Counted from the first letter of the stretch, positions 36,449 through 45,672 are shown. The stretch: 64,000 bases of DNA from Escherichia fergusonii ATCC 35469 (GCF_000026225.1 NC_011740.1:3038001-3102000), one strand, 5' to 3'. Notes: a model not told the origin generated them from the letters alone. Numbers and translations are program-made.

Positions 36449-37462
36449 TTACGCGGCCGGTAACTCCGCCAGTGGCCAGCGCGGACGCACGCTAACGCCG
36501 AGATCCGCCGTCGCGCCTGCTTTAAACCGCACCATTCCGGCATAGGCGATCATCGCGCCGTTATCAGTACAAAATTCCGGACGCGCGTAGAACACTTCGC
36601 CACGACGCTTTTTCATCATTTCCGCCAGTTTCGCCCGCAGCGTGCGGTTAGCACTCACACCGCCCGCCATGACCAGCCGCTTAAAGCCCGTCTGATCCAG
36701 CGCTCGCTTACACTTAATCATCAACGTATCAACGACCGCATCTTCAAAAGCGCGAGCGATATCAGCACGCGTCTGGTCGTCGGTGCCGTTATCACGAATA
36801 GTGTTCGCTGCGAAGGTTTTCAGACCAGAGAAGCTGAAATCCAGCCCTGGGCGGTCAGTCATCGGGCGCGGGAAGACAAAGCGCCCGGCGGTGCCCTGCG
36901 CAGCCATTTTCGACAGTAACGGACCACCAGGATAATCCAGCCCTAACAGTTTCGCGGTTTTATCAAAGGCTTCACCGGCGGCATCATCGATAGACTCGCC
37001 GAGCAGCTCGTACTGACCAATGCCAGTCACGCTGATTAACTGCGTATGGCCGCCGGAAACCAGCAACGCGACAAACGGGAATTCTGGCGGATTATCTTCA
37101 AGCATCGGCGCTAACAGATGTCCTTCCATATGGTGTACCGGGATCGCCGGAACGTTCCAGGCAAACGCCAGAGAACGCCCCACGGTCGCGCCAACCAACA
37201 GCGCACCGACTAATCCAGGGCCTGCGGTATAGGCCACAGCGTCAATGTCTTTGGCCGTTAAACCGGACTCCTTTAGCGCTGCCTGGATCAGCGGTACGGT
37301 TTTACGCACGTGATCGCGGGAGGCCAGTTCAGGCACTACGCCGCCGTAGTCAGCGTGCAATTTCACCTGACTATACAATTGGTTGGCTAACAAACCTTTT
37401 TCATCGTCGTAAATGGCGATGCCGGTTTCATCGCAGGAAGTTTCAATACCCAGTACACGCAT
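36449..37462 (-). CDS. tsaD: tRNA threonylcarbamoyladenosine synthase subunit TsaD
   Basis: 337 residues, ASKHA-fold. It transfers threonylcarbamoyl to A37 of ANN-decoding tRNAs with TsaB, TsaE and TsaC. The N-terminal GIETSCDETG and the metal-binding HMEGH (His near 111 and 115) are present, and the glycine-rich VSGGHTQL and MAGGVSANRTLR follow. It is divergent from rpsU, as in K-12. Confidence 0.97.
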   Translation of the reverse strand: MRVLGIETSCDETGIAIYDDEKGLLANQLYSQVKLHADYGGVVPELASRDHVRKTVPLIQAALKESGLTAKDIDAVAYTAGPGLVGALLVGATVGRSLAFAWNVPAIPVHHMEGHLLAPMLEDNPPEFPFVALLVSGGHTQLISVTGIGQYELLGESIDDAAGEAFDKTAKLLGLDYPGGPLLSKMAAQGTAGRFVFPRPMTDRPGLDFSFSGLKTFAANTIRDNGTDDQTRADIARAFEDAVVDTLMIKCKRALDQTGFKRLVMAGGVSANRTLRAKLAEMMKKRRGEVFYARPEFCTDNGAMIAYAGMVRFKAGATADLGVSVRPRWPLAELPAA

Positions 37463-37650
37463 GACTTGTTTTACCTCGCTTTATTACCGCGCAGTGTAGG
37501 ACCAATGCGGGTTGATGTAAAACTTTGTTCGCCCCTGGAGTAAGCCTCGTGTATACTCCTCACCCTTATAAAAGTCCCTTTCAAAAGCGGTCGTGGTGCT
37601 TTACAAAGCAGCAGCAATTGCAGTAAAATTCCGCACCATTTTGAAATAAG

Positions 37651-37915
<265 letters not shown>

Positions 37916-37962
37916 TATTCTGAGAGCAACAGCTCTTAATACAGACTGAGTAGTAGTTGTAA

Positions 37963-37999
37963 GGCCGTGCTTCCGAAAGGAATGCGCGGCTTATTTTCG
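37963..37999 (+). terminator. Internal terminator T1 between rpsU and dnaG
   Basis: GCCGTGC and GCGCGGC pair around TTCCGAAAGGAA and run into TTATTTTCG. This is the partial terminator known in the macromolecular synthesis operon, which lowers dnaG relative to rpsU. Confidence 0.8.
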
Positions 38000-38026
38000 T
38001 TTATGAATTGCTAAAAATCGGGGCCT

Positions 38027-39772
38027 ATGGCTGGACGAATCCCACGCGTATTCATTAATGATCTGCTGGCACGCACTGACATCGTCGATCTGATCGATGC
38101 CCGTGTGAAGCTGAAAAAGCAGGGCAAGAATTTCCACGCGTGTTGTCCATTCCACAACGAGAAAACCCCGTCATTCACCGTTAACGGTGAAAAACAGTTT
38201 TACCACTGCTTTGGATGTGGCGCGCACGGCAATGCGATCGACTTCCTGATGAACTACGACAAGCTCGAGTTCGTCGAAACGGTCGAAGAGCTGGCGGCAA
38301 TGCACAATCTTGAAGTGCCATTTGAAGCAGGCAGCGGCCCCAGTCAGATCGAGCGCCATCAACGGCAAACGCTTTATCAGTTGATGGACGGTCTGAATAC
38401 GTTTTACCAACAATCTTTACAGCAACCTGTTGCCACGTCTGCGCGTCAGTATCTGGAAAAACGCGGATTAAGCCACGAGGTTATCGCCCGCTTTGCGATT
38501 GGTTTTGCGCCCCCCGGCTGGGACAACGTTCTGAAACGGTTTGGCGGCAATCCAGAAAATCGTCAGTCATTGATTGATGCGGGCATGTTGGTCACCAACG
38601 ATCAGGGTCGCAGTTACGATCGTTTCCGCGAGCGGGTGATGTTCCCCATTCGCGATAAACGCGGTCGGGTGATTGGTTTTGGCGGGCGCGTGCTGGGCAA
38701 CGACACCCCCAAATACCTGAACTCGCCGGAAACGGACATTTTCCATAAAGGCCGCCAGCTTTACGGTCTTTATGAGGCGCAGCAGGATAACGCCGAACCT
38801 CAGCGTCTGTTGGTGGTCGAAGGTTATATGGACGTGGTGGCGCTGGCGCAATACGGCATTAATTACGCCGTTGCGTCGTTAGGCACGTCAACCACTGCCG
38901 ATCACATTCAGTTGTTGTTCCGCGCGACCAACAATGTCATTTGCTGTTATGACGGCGACCGTGCAGGTCGCGATGCTGCCTGGCGAGCGTTGGAAACGGC
39001 GTTGCCTTACATGACAGACGGACGGCAGCTACGTTTTATGTTTTTGCCTGATGGCGAAGACCCTGACACGCTGGTACGAAAAGAAGGTAAAGAGGCGTTT
39101 GAAGCGCGGATGGAGCAGGCGATGCCACTCTCCGCTTTTCTGTTTAACAGTCTGATGCCGCAAGTTGATCTGAGTACCCCTGACGGGCGCGCACGTTTGA
39201 GTACGCTGGCACTGCCATTGATATCACAGGTGCCGGGCGAAACGCTGCGAATATATCTTCGTCAAGAATTAGGCAACAAATTAGGCATACTTGATGACAG
39301 TCAGCTTGAACGATTAATGCCAAAAGCGGCGGAGAGCAGCGTTTCTCGCCCTGTTCCACAGCTAAAACGCACGACCATGCGTATACTTATAGGGTTGCTG
39401 GTGCAAAATCCAGAATTAGCGACGTTGGTCCCGCCGCTTGAGAATCTGGATGAAAATAAGCTCCCTGGACTTGGCTTATTCAGAGAACTGGTCAACACTT
39501 GTCTCTCTCAGCCAGGTCTGACCACCGGGCAACTTTTAGAGCACTATCGTGGTACAAATAATGCTGCCACCCTTGAAAAACTGTCGATGTGGGACGATAT
39601 AGCAGATAGGAATATTGCTGAGCAAACCTTCACCGACTCACTCAACCATATGTTTGATTCGCTGCTTGAACTGCGCCAGGAAGAGTTAATCGCTCGTGAG
39701 CGCACGCATGGTTTAAGCAACGAAGAACGCCTGGAGCTCTGGACATTAAACCAGGAGCTGGCGAAAAAGTAA
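38027..39772 (+). CDS. dnaG: DNA primase
   Basis: 581 residues. It makes RNA primers for replication. The N-terminal CHC2 zinc finger (HACCPFHNEKTPSF, then HCFGCGAHG) is intact. The catalytic core has the TOPRIM motif VVEGYMDV near residue 265 and acidic CYDGDRAGRDA. The C-terminal DnaB-binding domain is complete. It is translated at a low level, with T1 and a weak ribosome region upstream. Confidence 0.98.
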   Translation: MAGRIPRVFINDLLARTDIVDLIDARVKLKKQGKNFHACCPFHNEKTPSFTVNGEKQFYHCFGCGAHGNAIDFLMNYDKLEFVETVEELAAMHNLEVPFEAGSGPSQIERHQRQTLYQLMDGLNTFYQQSLQQPVATSARQYLEKRGLSHEVIARFAIGFAPPGWDNVLKRFGGNPENRQSLIDAGMLVTNDQGRSYDRFRERVMFPIRDKRGRVIGFGGRVLGNDTPKYLNSPETDIFHKGRQLYGLYEAQQDNAEPQRLLVVEGYMDVVALAQYGINYAVASLGTSTTADHIQLLFRATNNVICCYDGDRAGRDAAWRALETALPYMTDGRQLRFMFLPDGEDPDTLVRKEGKEAFEARMEQAMPLSAFLFNSLMPQVDLSTPDGRARLSTLALPLISQVPGETLRIYLRQELGNKLGILDDSQLERLMPKAAESSVSRPVPQLKRTTMRILIGLLVQNPELATLVPPLENLDENKLPGLGLFRELVNTCLSQPGLTTGQLLEHYRGTNNAATLEKLSMWDDIADRNIAEQTFTDSLNHMFDSLLELRQEELIARERTHGLSNEERLELWTLNQELAKK

Positions 39773-39966
39773 TTTAACGGCTTAAGTGCCGAAGAGCGAT
39801 CGGGAAGCCCCCGACAGCCGCACTGAGAGGCAGCGGCAAATATATAAGTACGCCCTCGTAATTATCGTTGGCGGTAAACAACCGTTGGATTTCAGCGTTA
39901 ACGGCTGAAGGACATCGGGTCAATCGCCCAACACCAACCTCATGAAATAAGTGTGGATACCGTCTT

Positions 39967-41808
39967 ATGGAGCAAAACCCGCAGTCACAGCTGAAACTTC
40001 TTGTCACCCGTGGTAAGGAGCAAGGCTATCTGACCTATGCCGAGGTCAATGACCATCTGCCGGAAGATATCGTCGATTCAGATCAGATCGAAGACATCAT
40101 CCAAATGATCAACGACATGGGCATTCAGGTGATGGAAGAAGCACCGGATGCCGATGATCTGATGCTGGCTGAAAACACCGCGGACGAAGATGCTGCCGAA
40201 GCCGCCGCGCAGGTGCTTTCCAGCGTGGAATCTGAAATCGGGCGTACGACTGACCCGGTACGCATGTACATGCGTGAAATGGGCACCGTTGAACTGTTGA
40301 CCCGCGAAGGCGAAATTGACATCGCTAAGCGTATTGAAGACGGGATCAACCAGGTTCAATGCTCCGTTGCTGAATACCCGGAAGCGATCACCTATCTGCT
40401 GGAACAGTACGATCGTGTTGAAGCAGAAGAAGCGCGTCTGTCCGATCTGATCACCGGCTTTGTCGATCCAAACGCAGAAGAAGAACTGGCACCAACCGCC
40501 ACTCACGTCGGTTCAGAACTCTCCCAGGAAGATCTGGACGATGACGAAGATGAAGACGAAGAAGATGGTGATGACGACAGCGCTGACGATGACAACAGCA
40601 TCGATCCAGAGCTGGCTCGCGAAAAATTTGCTGAGCTGCGTGCCCAGTACGAAGTCACTCGCGACACCATCAAAGCGAAAGGCCGCAGCCATGCTGCCGC
40701 TCAGGAAGAGATCCTGAAACTGTCTGAAGTATTCAAACAGTTCCGCCTGGTACCGAAGCAGTTTGACTACCTGGTCAACAGCATGCGCGTCATGATGGAC
40801 CGCGTTCGTACGCAAGAACGTCTGATCATGAAGCTCTGCGTTGAGCAGTGCAAAATGCCGAAGAAAAACTTCATTACCCTGTTTACCGGCAACGAAACCA
40901 GCGATACCTGGTTCAACGCAGCAATTGCGATGAACAAGCCGTGGTCGGAAAAACTGCACGATGTAGCTGATGAAGTGCATCGTAGTCTGCAAAAGTTACA
41001 TCAGATTGAAGAAGAAACCGGCCTGACCATCGAGCAGGTTAAAGATATCAACCGTCGTATGTCTATCGGTGAAGCGAAAGCCCGCCGTGCGAAGAAAGAG
41101 ATGGTTGAAGCGAACTTACGTCTGGTTATTTCTATCGCTAAGAAATACACCAACCGTGGCTTGCAGTTCCTTGATCTGATTCAGGAAGGCAACATCGGTC
41201 TGATGAAAGCGGTAGATAAGTTCGAATACCGTCGTGGTTACAAGTTCTCCACCTACGCAACCTGGTGGATCCGTCAGGCAATCACCCGCTCTATCGCGGA
41301 TCAGGCGCGCACCATCCGTATTCCGGTGCATATGATTGAGACCATCAACAAGCTCAACCGTATTTCTCGCCAGATGCTGCAAGAGATGGGCCGCGAGCCG
41401 ACGCCGGAAGAACTGGCTGAACGTATGCTGATGCCGGAAGACAAGATCCGCAAAGTGCTGAAGATCGCCAAAGAACCAATCTCCATGGAAACGCCGATCG
41501 GCGACGATGAAGATTCGCATCTGGGGGATTTCATCGAGGATACCACCCTCGAGCTGCCGCTGGATTCTGCGACCACTGAAAGCCTGCGTGCGGCAACGCA
41601 CGACGTGCTGGCTGGCCTGACCGCGCGTGAAGCAAAAGTTCTGCGTATGCGTTTCGGTATCGATATGAACACCGACCACACGCTGGAAGAAGTGGGTAAA
41701 CAGTTCGACGTTACCCGCGAACGTATCCGTCAGATCGAAGCGAAGGCGCTGCGTAAACTGCGTCACCCGAGCCGTTCTGAAGTGTTGCGTAGCTTCCTGG
41801 ACGATTAA
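39967..41808 (+). CDS. rpoD: RNA polymerase sigma-70 factor
   Basis: 613 residues, the K-12 length. Region 1.1 is followed by the non-conserved insert containing an acidic run (DDDEDEDEEDGDDD near residues 189-202). Region 2 binds the -10 element (TYATWWIRQAI), then regions 3 and 4 follow, with the -35-binding helix-turn-helix near the end (TLEEVGKQFDVTRERIRQIE). It is the last gene of the macromolecular synthesis operon. Confidence 0.98.
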   Translation: MEQNPQSQLKLLVTRGKEQGYLTYAEVNDHLPEDIVDSDQIEDIIQMINDMGIQVMEEAPDADDLMLAENTADEDAAEAAAQVLSSVESEIGRTTDPVRMYMREMGTVELLTREGEIDIAKRIEDGINQVQCSVAEYPEAITYLLEQYDRVEAEEARLSDLITGFVDPNAEEELAPTATHVGSELSQEDLDDDEDEDEEDGDDDSADDDNSIDPELAREKFAELRAQYEVTRDTIKAKGRSHAAAQEEILKLSEVFKQFRLVPKQFDYLVNSMRVMMDRVRTQERLIMKLCVEQCKMPKKNFITLFTGNETSDTWFNAAIAMNKPWSEKLHDVADEVHRSLQKLHQIEEETGLTIEQVKDINRRMSIGEAKARRAKKEMVEANLRLVISIAKKYTNRGLQFLDLIQEGNIGLMKAVDKFEYRRGYKFSTYATWWIRQAITRSIADQARTIRIPVHMIETINKLNRISRQMLQEMGREPTPEELAERMLMPEDKIRKVLKIAKEPISMETPIGDDEDSHLGDFIEDTTLELPLDSATTESLRAATHDVLAGLTAREAKVLRMRFGIDMNTDHTLEEVGKQFDVTRERIRQIEAKALRKLRHPSRSEVLRSFLDD

Positions 41809-41824
41809 TCGTAAAGATATGCAT

Positions 41825-41851
41825 AAGCCCTCCCTCGTGAGGGCTTTTTTA
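41825..41851 (+). terminator. rpoD terminator
   Basis: AAGCCCTC pairs with GAGGGCTT and runs into TTTTTTA, starting 16 bases after the rpoD stop. Confidence 0.9.
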
Positions 41852-41867
41852 TTAAGGAAATCTGGCA

Positions 41868-42431
41868 GTGCAGCAAGGATACTATTCTCTCCCCGCCCTT
41901 CTTTCCGCCCTTGATGCCGGGAAAAAAGTGAAATACCTGTGGTTCTGGGGCCATCAACCTGCCTCGAATAACGAAATTACTGCCTCTTGCTTTAGTCAGT
42001 GGTGGCAGGGTTCGCCTTTTACCTATGGTGGTATAACCTACGCTACCGCAGAGCACTGGATGATGGCAGGAAAAGCGCGGCTGTTTAATGACAGTAAAAC
42101 GCTTGCCAGAATTCTGGCGGCGGCGACCCCGGCAGAAGCCAAAAAGCTGGGGCGACAGGTGACAAACTTTGATGAACAACGCTGGCAGGCCAGTTGCTTT
42201 GAGCTTGTCTGTGAAGGGAACTATCACAAATTTAGCCAACATTCGGCATTGAAAACATTCTTGCTAAATACGCAGCCTCGCATTCTGGTTGAAGCCAGCC
42301 CGGTGGATAAAATCTGGGGAATTGGCCTTGCAAAAGATCATCCCCATGCCGGAGTGCCGTCTCACTGGAAGGGGAAAAATCTGCTGGGGTTTGCGCTTAT
42401 GGTAGTCAGAGACCGTTTGGCGGAAGAATAA
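41868..42431 (+). CDS. NADAR-family protein (YbiA-like)
   Basis: 187 residues starting with GTG behind AAGGAAATCT. Family signatures are plain: LWFWGH, TYATAEHWMMAGKA, GRQV, then NYHKFSQH and WGIGLAKDHP. NADAR proteins (YbiA/DUF1768) hydrolyse N-glycosidic bonds, for example in riboflavin pathway intermediates, and some remove ADP-ribose from modified DNA or guanine. K-12 has no gene here; its ybiA is elsewhere. It is a single gene placed between the rpoD terminator and mug with no defence partner next to it. Confidence 0.85.
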   Translation: MQQGYYSLPALLSALDAGKKVKYLWFWGHQPASNNEITASCFSQWWQGSPFTYGGITYATAEHWMMAGKARLFNDSKTLARILAAATPAEAKKLGRQVTNFDEQRWQASCFELVCEGNYHKFSQHSALKTFLLNTQPRILVEASPVDKIWGIGLAKDHPHAGVPSHWKGKNLLGFALMVVRDRLAEE

Positions 42432-42487
42432 GCCCGTATCTGGGAGGAGCGGTGCTTTGCCCGCTCATAACTTCGTTACACTATACT

Positions 42488-42994
42488 TCACAAGCCCCGC
42501 ATCACCAGCGACTGGTCCAGCTCGCGATACGCTTCCACCAGCTTCTCAAGTGAAACGCGACTCAAACCACTGGGATTTGGCAGCACCCAAATTTGCGTCG
42601 CGCCAATGGTGTGCGTTTGTTTCCCCCACTGCGTGCCGCGCTGGCTAAAGCCCTGCTCATAAGCCTGTTTGCCGAGGATCGCCAACGCCTGCGGTTGATA
42701 ATCCTCAATTTTTTCAATGAGCTTTCGCCCACCAGCATGTAGTTCCAGCTTTGTCACTTCATTTGCCTGTACCGTCGGTCTGTCAACCAGTTTGGTCACG
42801 CCGCAACGATAATCCAGCAGCAGTTGAGCCTCTTGCGGTTTTAATTGTCGGTCAGTAAATCCGGCCTGGTGAATCACTTTCCAGAACCGGTTCGCCGGGT
42901 GAGCAAAAGGGAACCCCTTTTCCGCACTTGATAACCCTGGATTGATGCCGCAAAACACAACCCGTAACCCTGGAGCCAAAATATCCTCAACCAT
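42488..42994 (-). CDS. mug: G/U mismatch-specific DNA glycosylase Mug
   Basis: 168 residues. It removes uracil and ethenocytosine from mismatches with guanine. The catalytic loop GINPGLSSAEKGFPF (Asn near residue 18) and the minor-groove wedge LPNPSGLSR near residue 140 are present. It is oriented away from ileX, as in K-12. Confidence 0.96.
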   Translation of the reverse strand: MVEDILAPGLRVVFCGINPGLSSAEKGFPFAHPANRFWKVIHQAGFTDRQLKPQEAQLLLDYRCGVTKLVDRPTVQANEVTKLELHAGGRKLIEKIEDYQPQALAILGKQAYEQGFSQRGTQWGKQTHTIGATQIWVLPNPSGLSRVSLEKLVEAYRELDQSLVMRGL

Positions 42995-43079
42995 GTTTAC
43001 TCCTGTCTAACATCTCCAGGAAAAGTATAACGGATTGAAAACACATTGTTTATAAAAACAGCATCTGTTCAGCGATGGC

Positions 43080-43108
43080 TGGATCGTGTGTCAGAGTTAC
43101 TTTATAAT
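43080..43108 (+). promoter_or_regulatory. Candidate ileX promoter
   Basis: TATAAT at 43103-43108 lies 10 bases before the tRNA, with a weak -35-like TGGATC at 43080-43085 and 17-base spacing. Confidence 0.55.
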
Positions 43109-43118
43109 CGGCTACCAT

Positions 43119-43194
43119 GGCCCCTTAGCTCAGTGGTTAGAGCAGGCGACTCATAATCGCTTGGTCGCTGGTTCAAGTCCAGCAGGGGCCACCA
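43119..43194 (+). tRNA. ileX: tRNA-Ile2 (CAT anticodon, lysidine type)
   Basis: 76-nt tRNA with encoded CCA. The acceptor GGCCCCT pairs with AGGGGCC. The D arm is TAGCTCAGTGGTTAGAGCA, the anticodon loop is CTCATAA with CAT, and the T loop is TTCAAGT. At the K-12 ileX locus (next to mug) this is the minor isoleucine tRNA whose C34 is changed to lysidine by TilS to read AUA. The glycine reductase island begins just beyond its terminator. Confidence 0.95.
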
Positions 43195-43220
43195 AATTTA
43201 GTAAAAAAATCAAATAATTA

Positions 43221-43247
43221 AGCCACTCGATCGAGTGGCTTTTTTTG
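43221..43247. terminator. ileX terminator, also at the island edge
   Basis: AGCCACTCGA and TCGAGTGGCT form a perfect 10-bp stem with a TTTTTTT tail on the plus strand. On the minus strand a TAATTATTTG tail follows, so it may also stop transcripts coming from selB, whose stop is at 43311. Confidence 0.85.
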
Positions 43248-43310
43248 TACGAATGGCAACAAAGTGGCGATAAAATAGCGAGAGAATATAGCTTCCCCTC
43301 TTTTCCCCCG

Positions 43311-45098
43311 TTACCCACTTTCCACCGCACAACTCAGCGCTTTCTTCACACGGCGCAAATCGCCTTCCCTTCGTACCCAGCCGTCTCTTTCCATGCGATT
43401 AAGCAGAGGAATTAGCTGCTTACGTGCAAGGCCAGTTCGCTCCCGGACATCGGCTATTGAAAGCAAATCCCCCACCTGGCATGCACTAAAAAGCGTATCC
43501 AGGAGTGTCTGGTAGTGTTCCCTGGTGATAAACATTTTGTCATCCATCGGCACGATACATTTTCTCTCAACAAGTGCACGCAGTTGCTGTGTCAGTAAAG
43601 GTCGATCATGTTGAGTGGCAGAAAAGCAAAGTTGCCCGACTGATTGAATTTCAGCCAATAATTTTTGTAAATCCTGGCTAAGATGACCAAAACTGGCACC
43701 GAATACACTGATGCCTTCGGTTGTTTGTTGCCACTTCTGGTTCAGGCATTGTTGTTCTACCAGTTCACGTAAAATAACAATACTTATGCCACTACGGGCA
43801 GCCAACTCCTCCATATTCAGGGCCGATGTCGCCTGCATAAAAATATGGTTACACCGCGTCAAACACTGTTGATAGTAGTCTTCCGCCAGCCACCAGCTCT
43901 GCAACGCATGGCACTTTGACGGTGCAGGTTTACCATCAGATTCCACATATCCATTTACTGCCAACTGAACCTGTTTTCTCAGTTGCGGTAGTTCGGTGTT
44001 CTCTGAGCCAATAAGCGTTGCAATCAATTTTGGTCTCTGCTCGCGACTAAGCGCTCCTGCCCATACCACACGCCCGGCGCTGACCATCCGGCTACCTCCG
44101 GGCATCATCAGCAATATTGTCTGTCCCCAAAAAACCGGCAGCGCACGGGAAAGTTGTAAGCGCGCCAATCGCCCATCACCGAGCAAATAGCAACGCCCTT
44201 GAGCATAAGAAGTCCCTAGCGCCACTTCCAGTTCACACTGTTTTTTCATGCCGCTAATTCCAGCGGGAAGCTGTACGATCCATTCGCGGCTGATCATCAC
44301 CCCGGCGTCCGGTCTTGCCAGGCAATCTCCTCGCGCGACTTTATCTTTTTTGAGTTGACGAAAGCTCATCGCCACTCTGCTACACGGTTGTGCGCGCTCC
44401 CTCGGAAGATGGTAACTTTGAATCGATTTCACTTTTACCAGTTCATTTCCCGGATACAAACGCAAAACGTCACCAATCTCTACGCCATCTCCACGCAATG
44501 TGCCCGTTACAGTGGTGCCAATCCCATTAACAGTAAATACACGGTCAATATATAAATGCGGTCCGGGGGCGAGTGATGATGACGGTGTTTGCTGACGGAT
44601 TTGTTTAATTAGTGCCTGGCGGAGTTCTTCCACGCCCTCACCGCTCTTTGCGCTAACTCTCCAGATATCCGGCAGCATGTCGCAGTGCGTCAAAAAACGC
44701 TCCAGGATCTCTTCTTCAACCTCGGCCAGACGCGAATCATCGGCCAGGTCACACTTGTTGATTGCCACCATAATGTGGCGAATACCAAGAGCCGCAATCA
44801 CACGTAAATGTTCTTCGCTGAGCGGCGACCAGCCTTCATCGGCTGCCACCACAAACAGCACCAGATCTAACCCCCAAAGACTACTCAGCATATTGCGCAA
44901 AAAGCGTTCGTGACCGGGTACGTCAATCATGCCAATTTCATCGCCTTCGGGGCTACGTAAACAGGCAAATCCCAGTTCAATCGTCATACCACGAGCAAAC
45001 TCTTGTGGTAAATGTGAAGGATGTGTTCCGGTGAGTGCCTGAATAAGGGCGGATTTACCATGATCCACGTGTCCGGCTGTTCCTGTTACCGCATACAC
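43311..45098 (-). CDS. selB: Second selenocysteine-specific elongation factor SelB
   Basis: 595 residues. It is an EF-Tu-like GTPase that carries Sec-tRNA to recoded UGA. G-domain motifs are GHVDHGKS, the DxxG in DVPGHE, and NKCDL. Beta-barrel domains follow (RVFTVNGIGTTVTGTL), then winged-helix repeats ending in a KQLIPLLNRMERDGWVRR module that matches the SECIS-binding end of E. coli SelB. Overall similarity to host SelB (614 residues) is low, so it is not a recent duplicate. The GTG start at 45098 is chosen because GGAG lies 8 bases upstream. The frame stays open upstream through the tRNA-Sec gene, but the family N-terminus starts here. Confidence 0.92.
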   Translation of the reverse strand: MYAVTGTAGHVDHGKSALIQALTGTHPSHLPQEFARGMTIELGFACLRSPEGDEIGMIDVPGHERFLRNMLSSLWGLDLVLFVVAADEGWSPLSEEHLRVIAALGIRHIMVAINKCDLADDSRLAEVEEEILERFLTHCDMLPDIWRVSAKSGEGVEELRQALIKQIRQQTPSSSLAPGPHLYIDRVFTVNGIGTTVTGTLRGDGVEIGDVLRLYPGNELVKVKSIQSYHLPRERAQPCSRVAMSFRQLKKDKVARGDCLARPDAGVMISREWIVQLPAGISGMKKQCELEVALGTSYAQGRCYLLGDGRLARLQLSRALPVFWGQTILLMMPGGSRMVSAGRVVWAGALSREQRPKLIATLIGSENTELPQLRKQVQLAVNGYVESDGKPAPSKCHALQSWWLAEDYYQQCLTRCNHIFMQATSALNMEELAARSGISIVILRELVEQQCLNQKWQQTTEGISVFGASFGHLSQDLQKLLAEIQSVGQLCFSATQHDRPLLTQQLRALVERKCIVPMDDKMFITREHYQTLLDTLFSACQVGDLLSIADVRERTGLARKQLIPLLNRMERDGWVRREGDLRRVKKALSCAVESG

Positions 45099-45126
45099 GA
45101 TATGTTCTCCAGATTCAGGAAAAGTG

Positions 45127-45217
45127 TGGCGGAAGCGGCAGGAGTCGAACCTGCCCCAGCCGATAAGCTGACAACGGTTTTGAGGACCGCAGGGGCCACC
45201 GGGCCCCATCAACTTCC
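45127..45217 (-). tRNA. selC: Second tRNA-Sec (UCA anticodon)
   Basis: 91 nt including an encoded CCA. Selenocysteine tRNA hallmarks are present: a 6-bp D stem GGGGCC/GGCCCC closed by the 4-nt loop CGGT, anticodon TCA at 45183-45181, a long variable arm with CAGC/GCTG, and a T loop TTCGACT. Oddities: position 33 is C instead of U; the strand from T loop to discriminator is 12 nt instead of the usual 13 of the 8+5 bacterial form; and U7 faces C. It lies 14 bases after grdX and 28 bases before selB, with no visible promoter or terminator of its own, so it must be processed from the operon transcript. Confidence 0.92.
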
Positions 45218-45231
45218 TGAAAGCGTGTTTA

Positions 45232-45627
45232 CTATTGTCCCCAACGAAACATACCAGGGGCTTTGTTGACAGCTTCACGCAACAAATTCAAATCAATGAG
45301 CTGAAAATCTTGCAGCTCAGCTTCACGCCATTTCCCGGCACGTGATGCGGCAGAAAAACTTCGATAGCGCGTCAGTGCATTTTCAATCATCTCAAGAGAA
45401 ACCACGTCCAGTTGACACTGACAACTGCCGAGTAGTAGCGATCGATAAGGCGTTTGCGCGGGCGTAATACTGCCACTTTCCGGGTGCATTAGCAGGCATC
45501 TGCCAAGATGGATGGCATCCCGCGCGGTCAAAAGCACCTGCTGATAATCCGCGCACAGGCGCATGGCACAACCGAGATAATGCGCTTCTACGGCCGGATT
45601 ATTGGTAATGATTAATAACGTTTCCAT
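45232..45627 (-). CDS. grdX: GrdX family protein
   Basis: 131 residues. It is recognised as GrdX, a small protein of unknown function found with glycine reductase genes, from its place in the cluster and the N-terminus LLIITNNPAVEA. It contains several Cys residues (ALYR-type core with GCAMRLCADY, GSCQCQLD). No catalytic motif is evident. In clostridial operons grdX is usually first, whereas here it is the last protein gene before tRNA-Sec. Confidence 0.78.
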   Translation of the reverse strand: METLLIITNNPAVEAHYLGCAMRLCADYQQVLLTARDAIHLGRCLLMHPESGSITPAQTPYRSLLLGSCQCQLDVVSLEMIENALTRYRSFSAASRAGKWREAELQDFQLIDLNLLREAVNKAPGMFRWGQ

Positions 45628-45672
45628 TGCATCCTGCTGTCAGTATCGCCAGCCTTACGGCTGGCGATCTGG

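Noticed and set aside
45099..45278. N-terminal extension of selB (655 residues) through the tRNA gene
   Set aside because: The extension is the tRNA-Sec sequence read in frame; the conserved SelB N-terminus and a GGAG site support the GTG at 45098.
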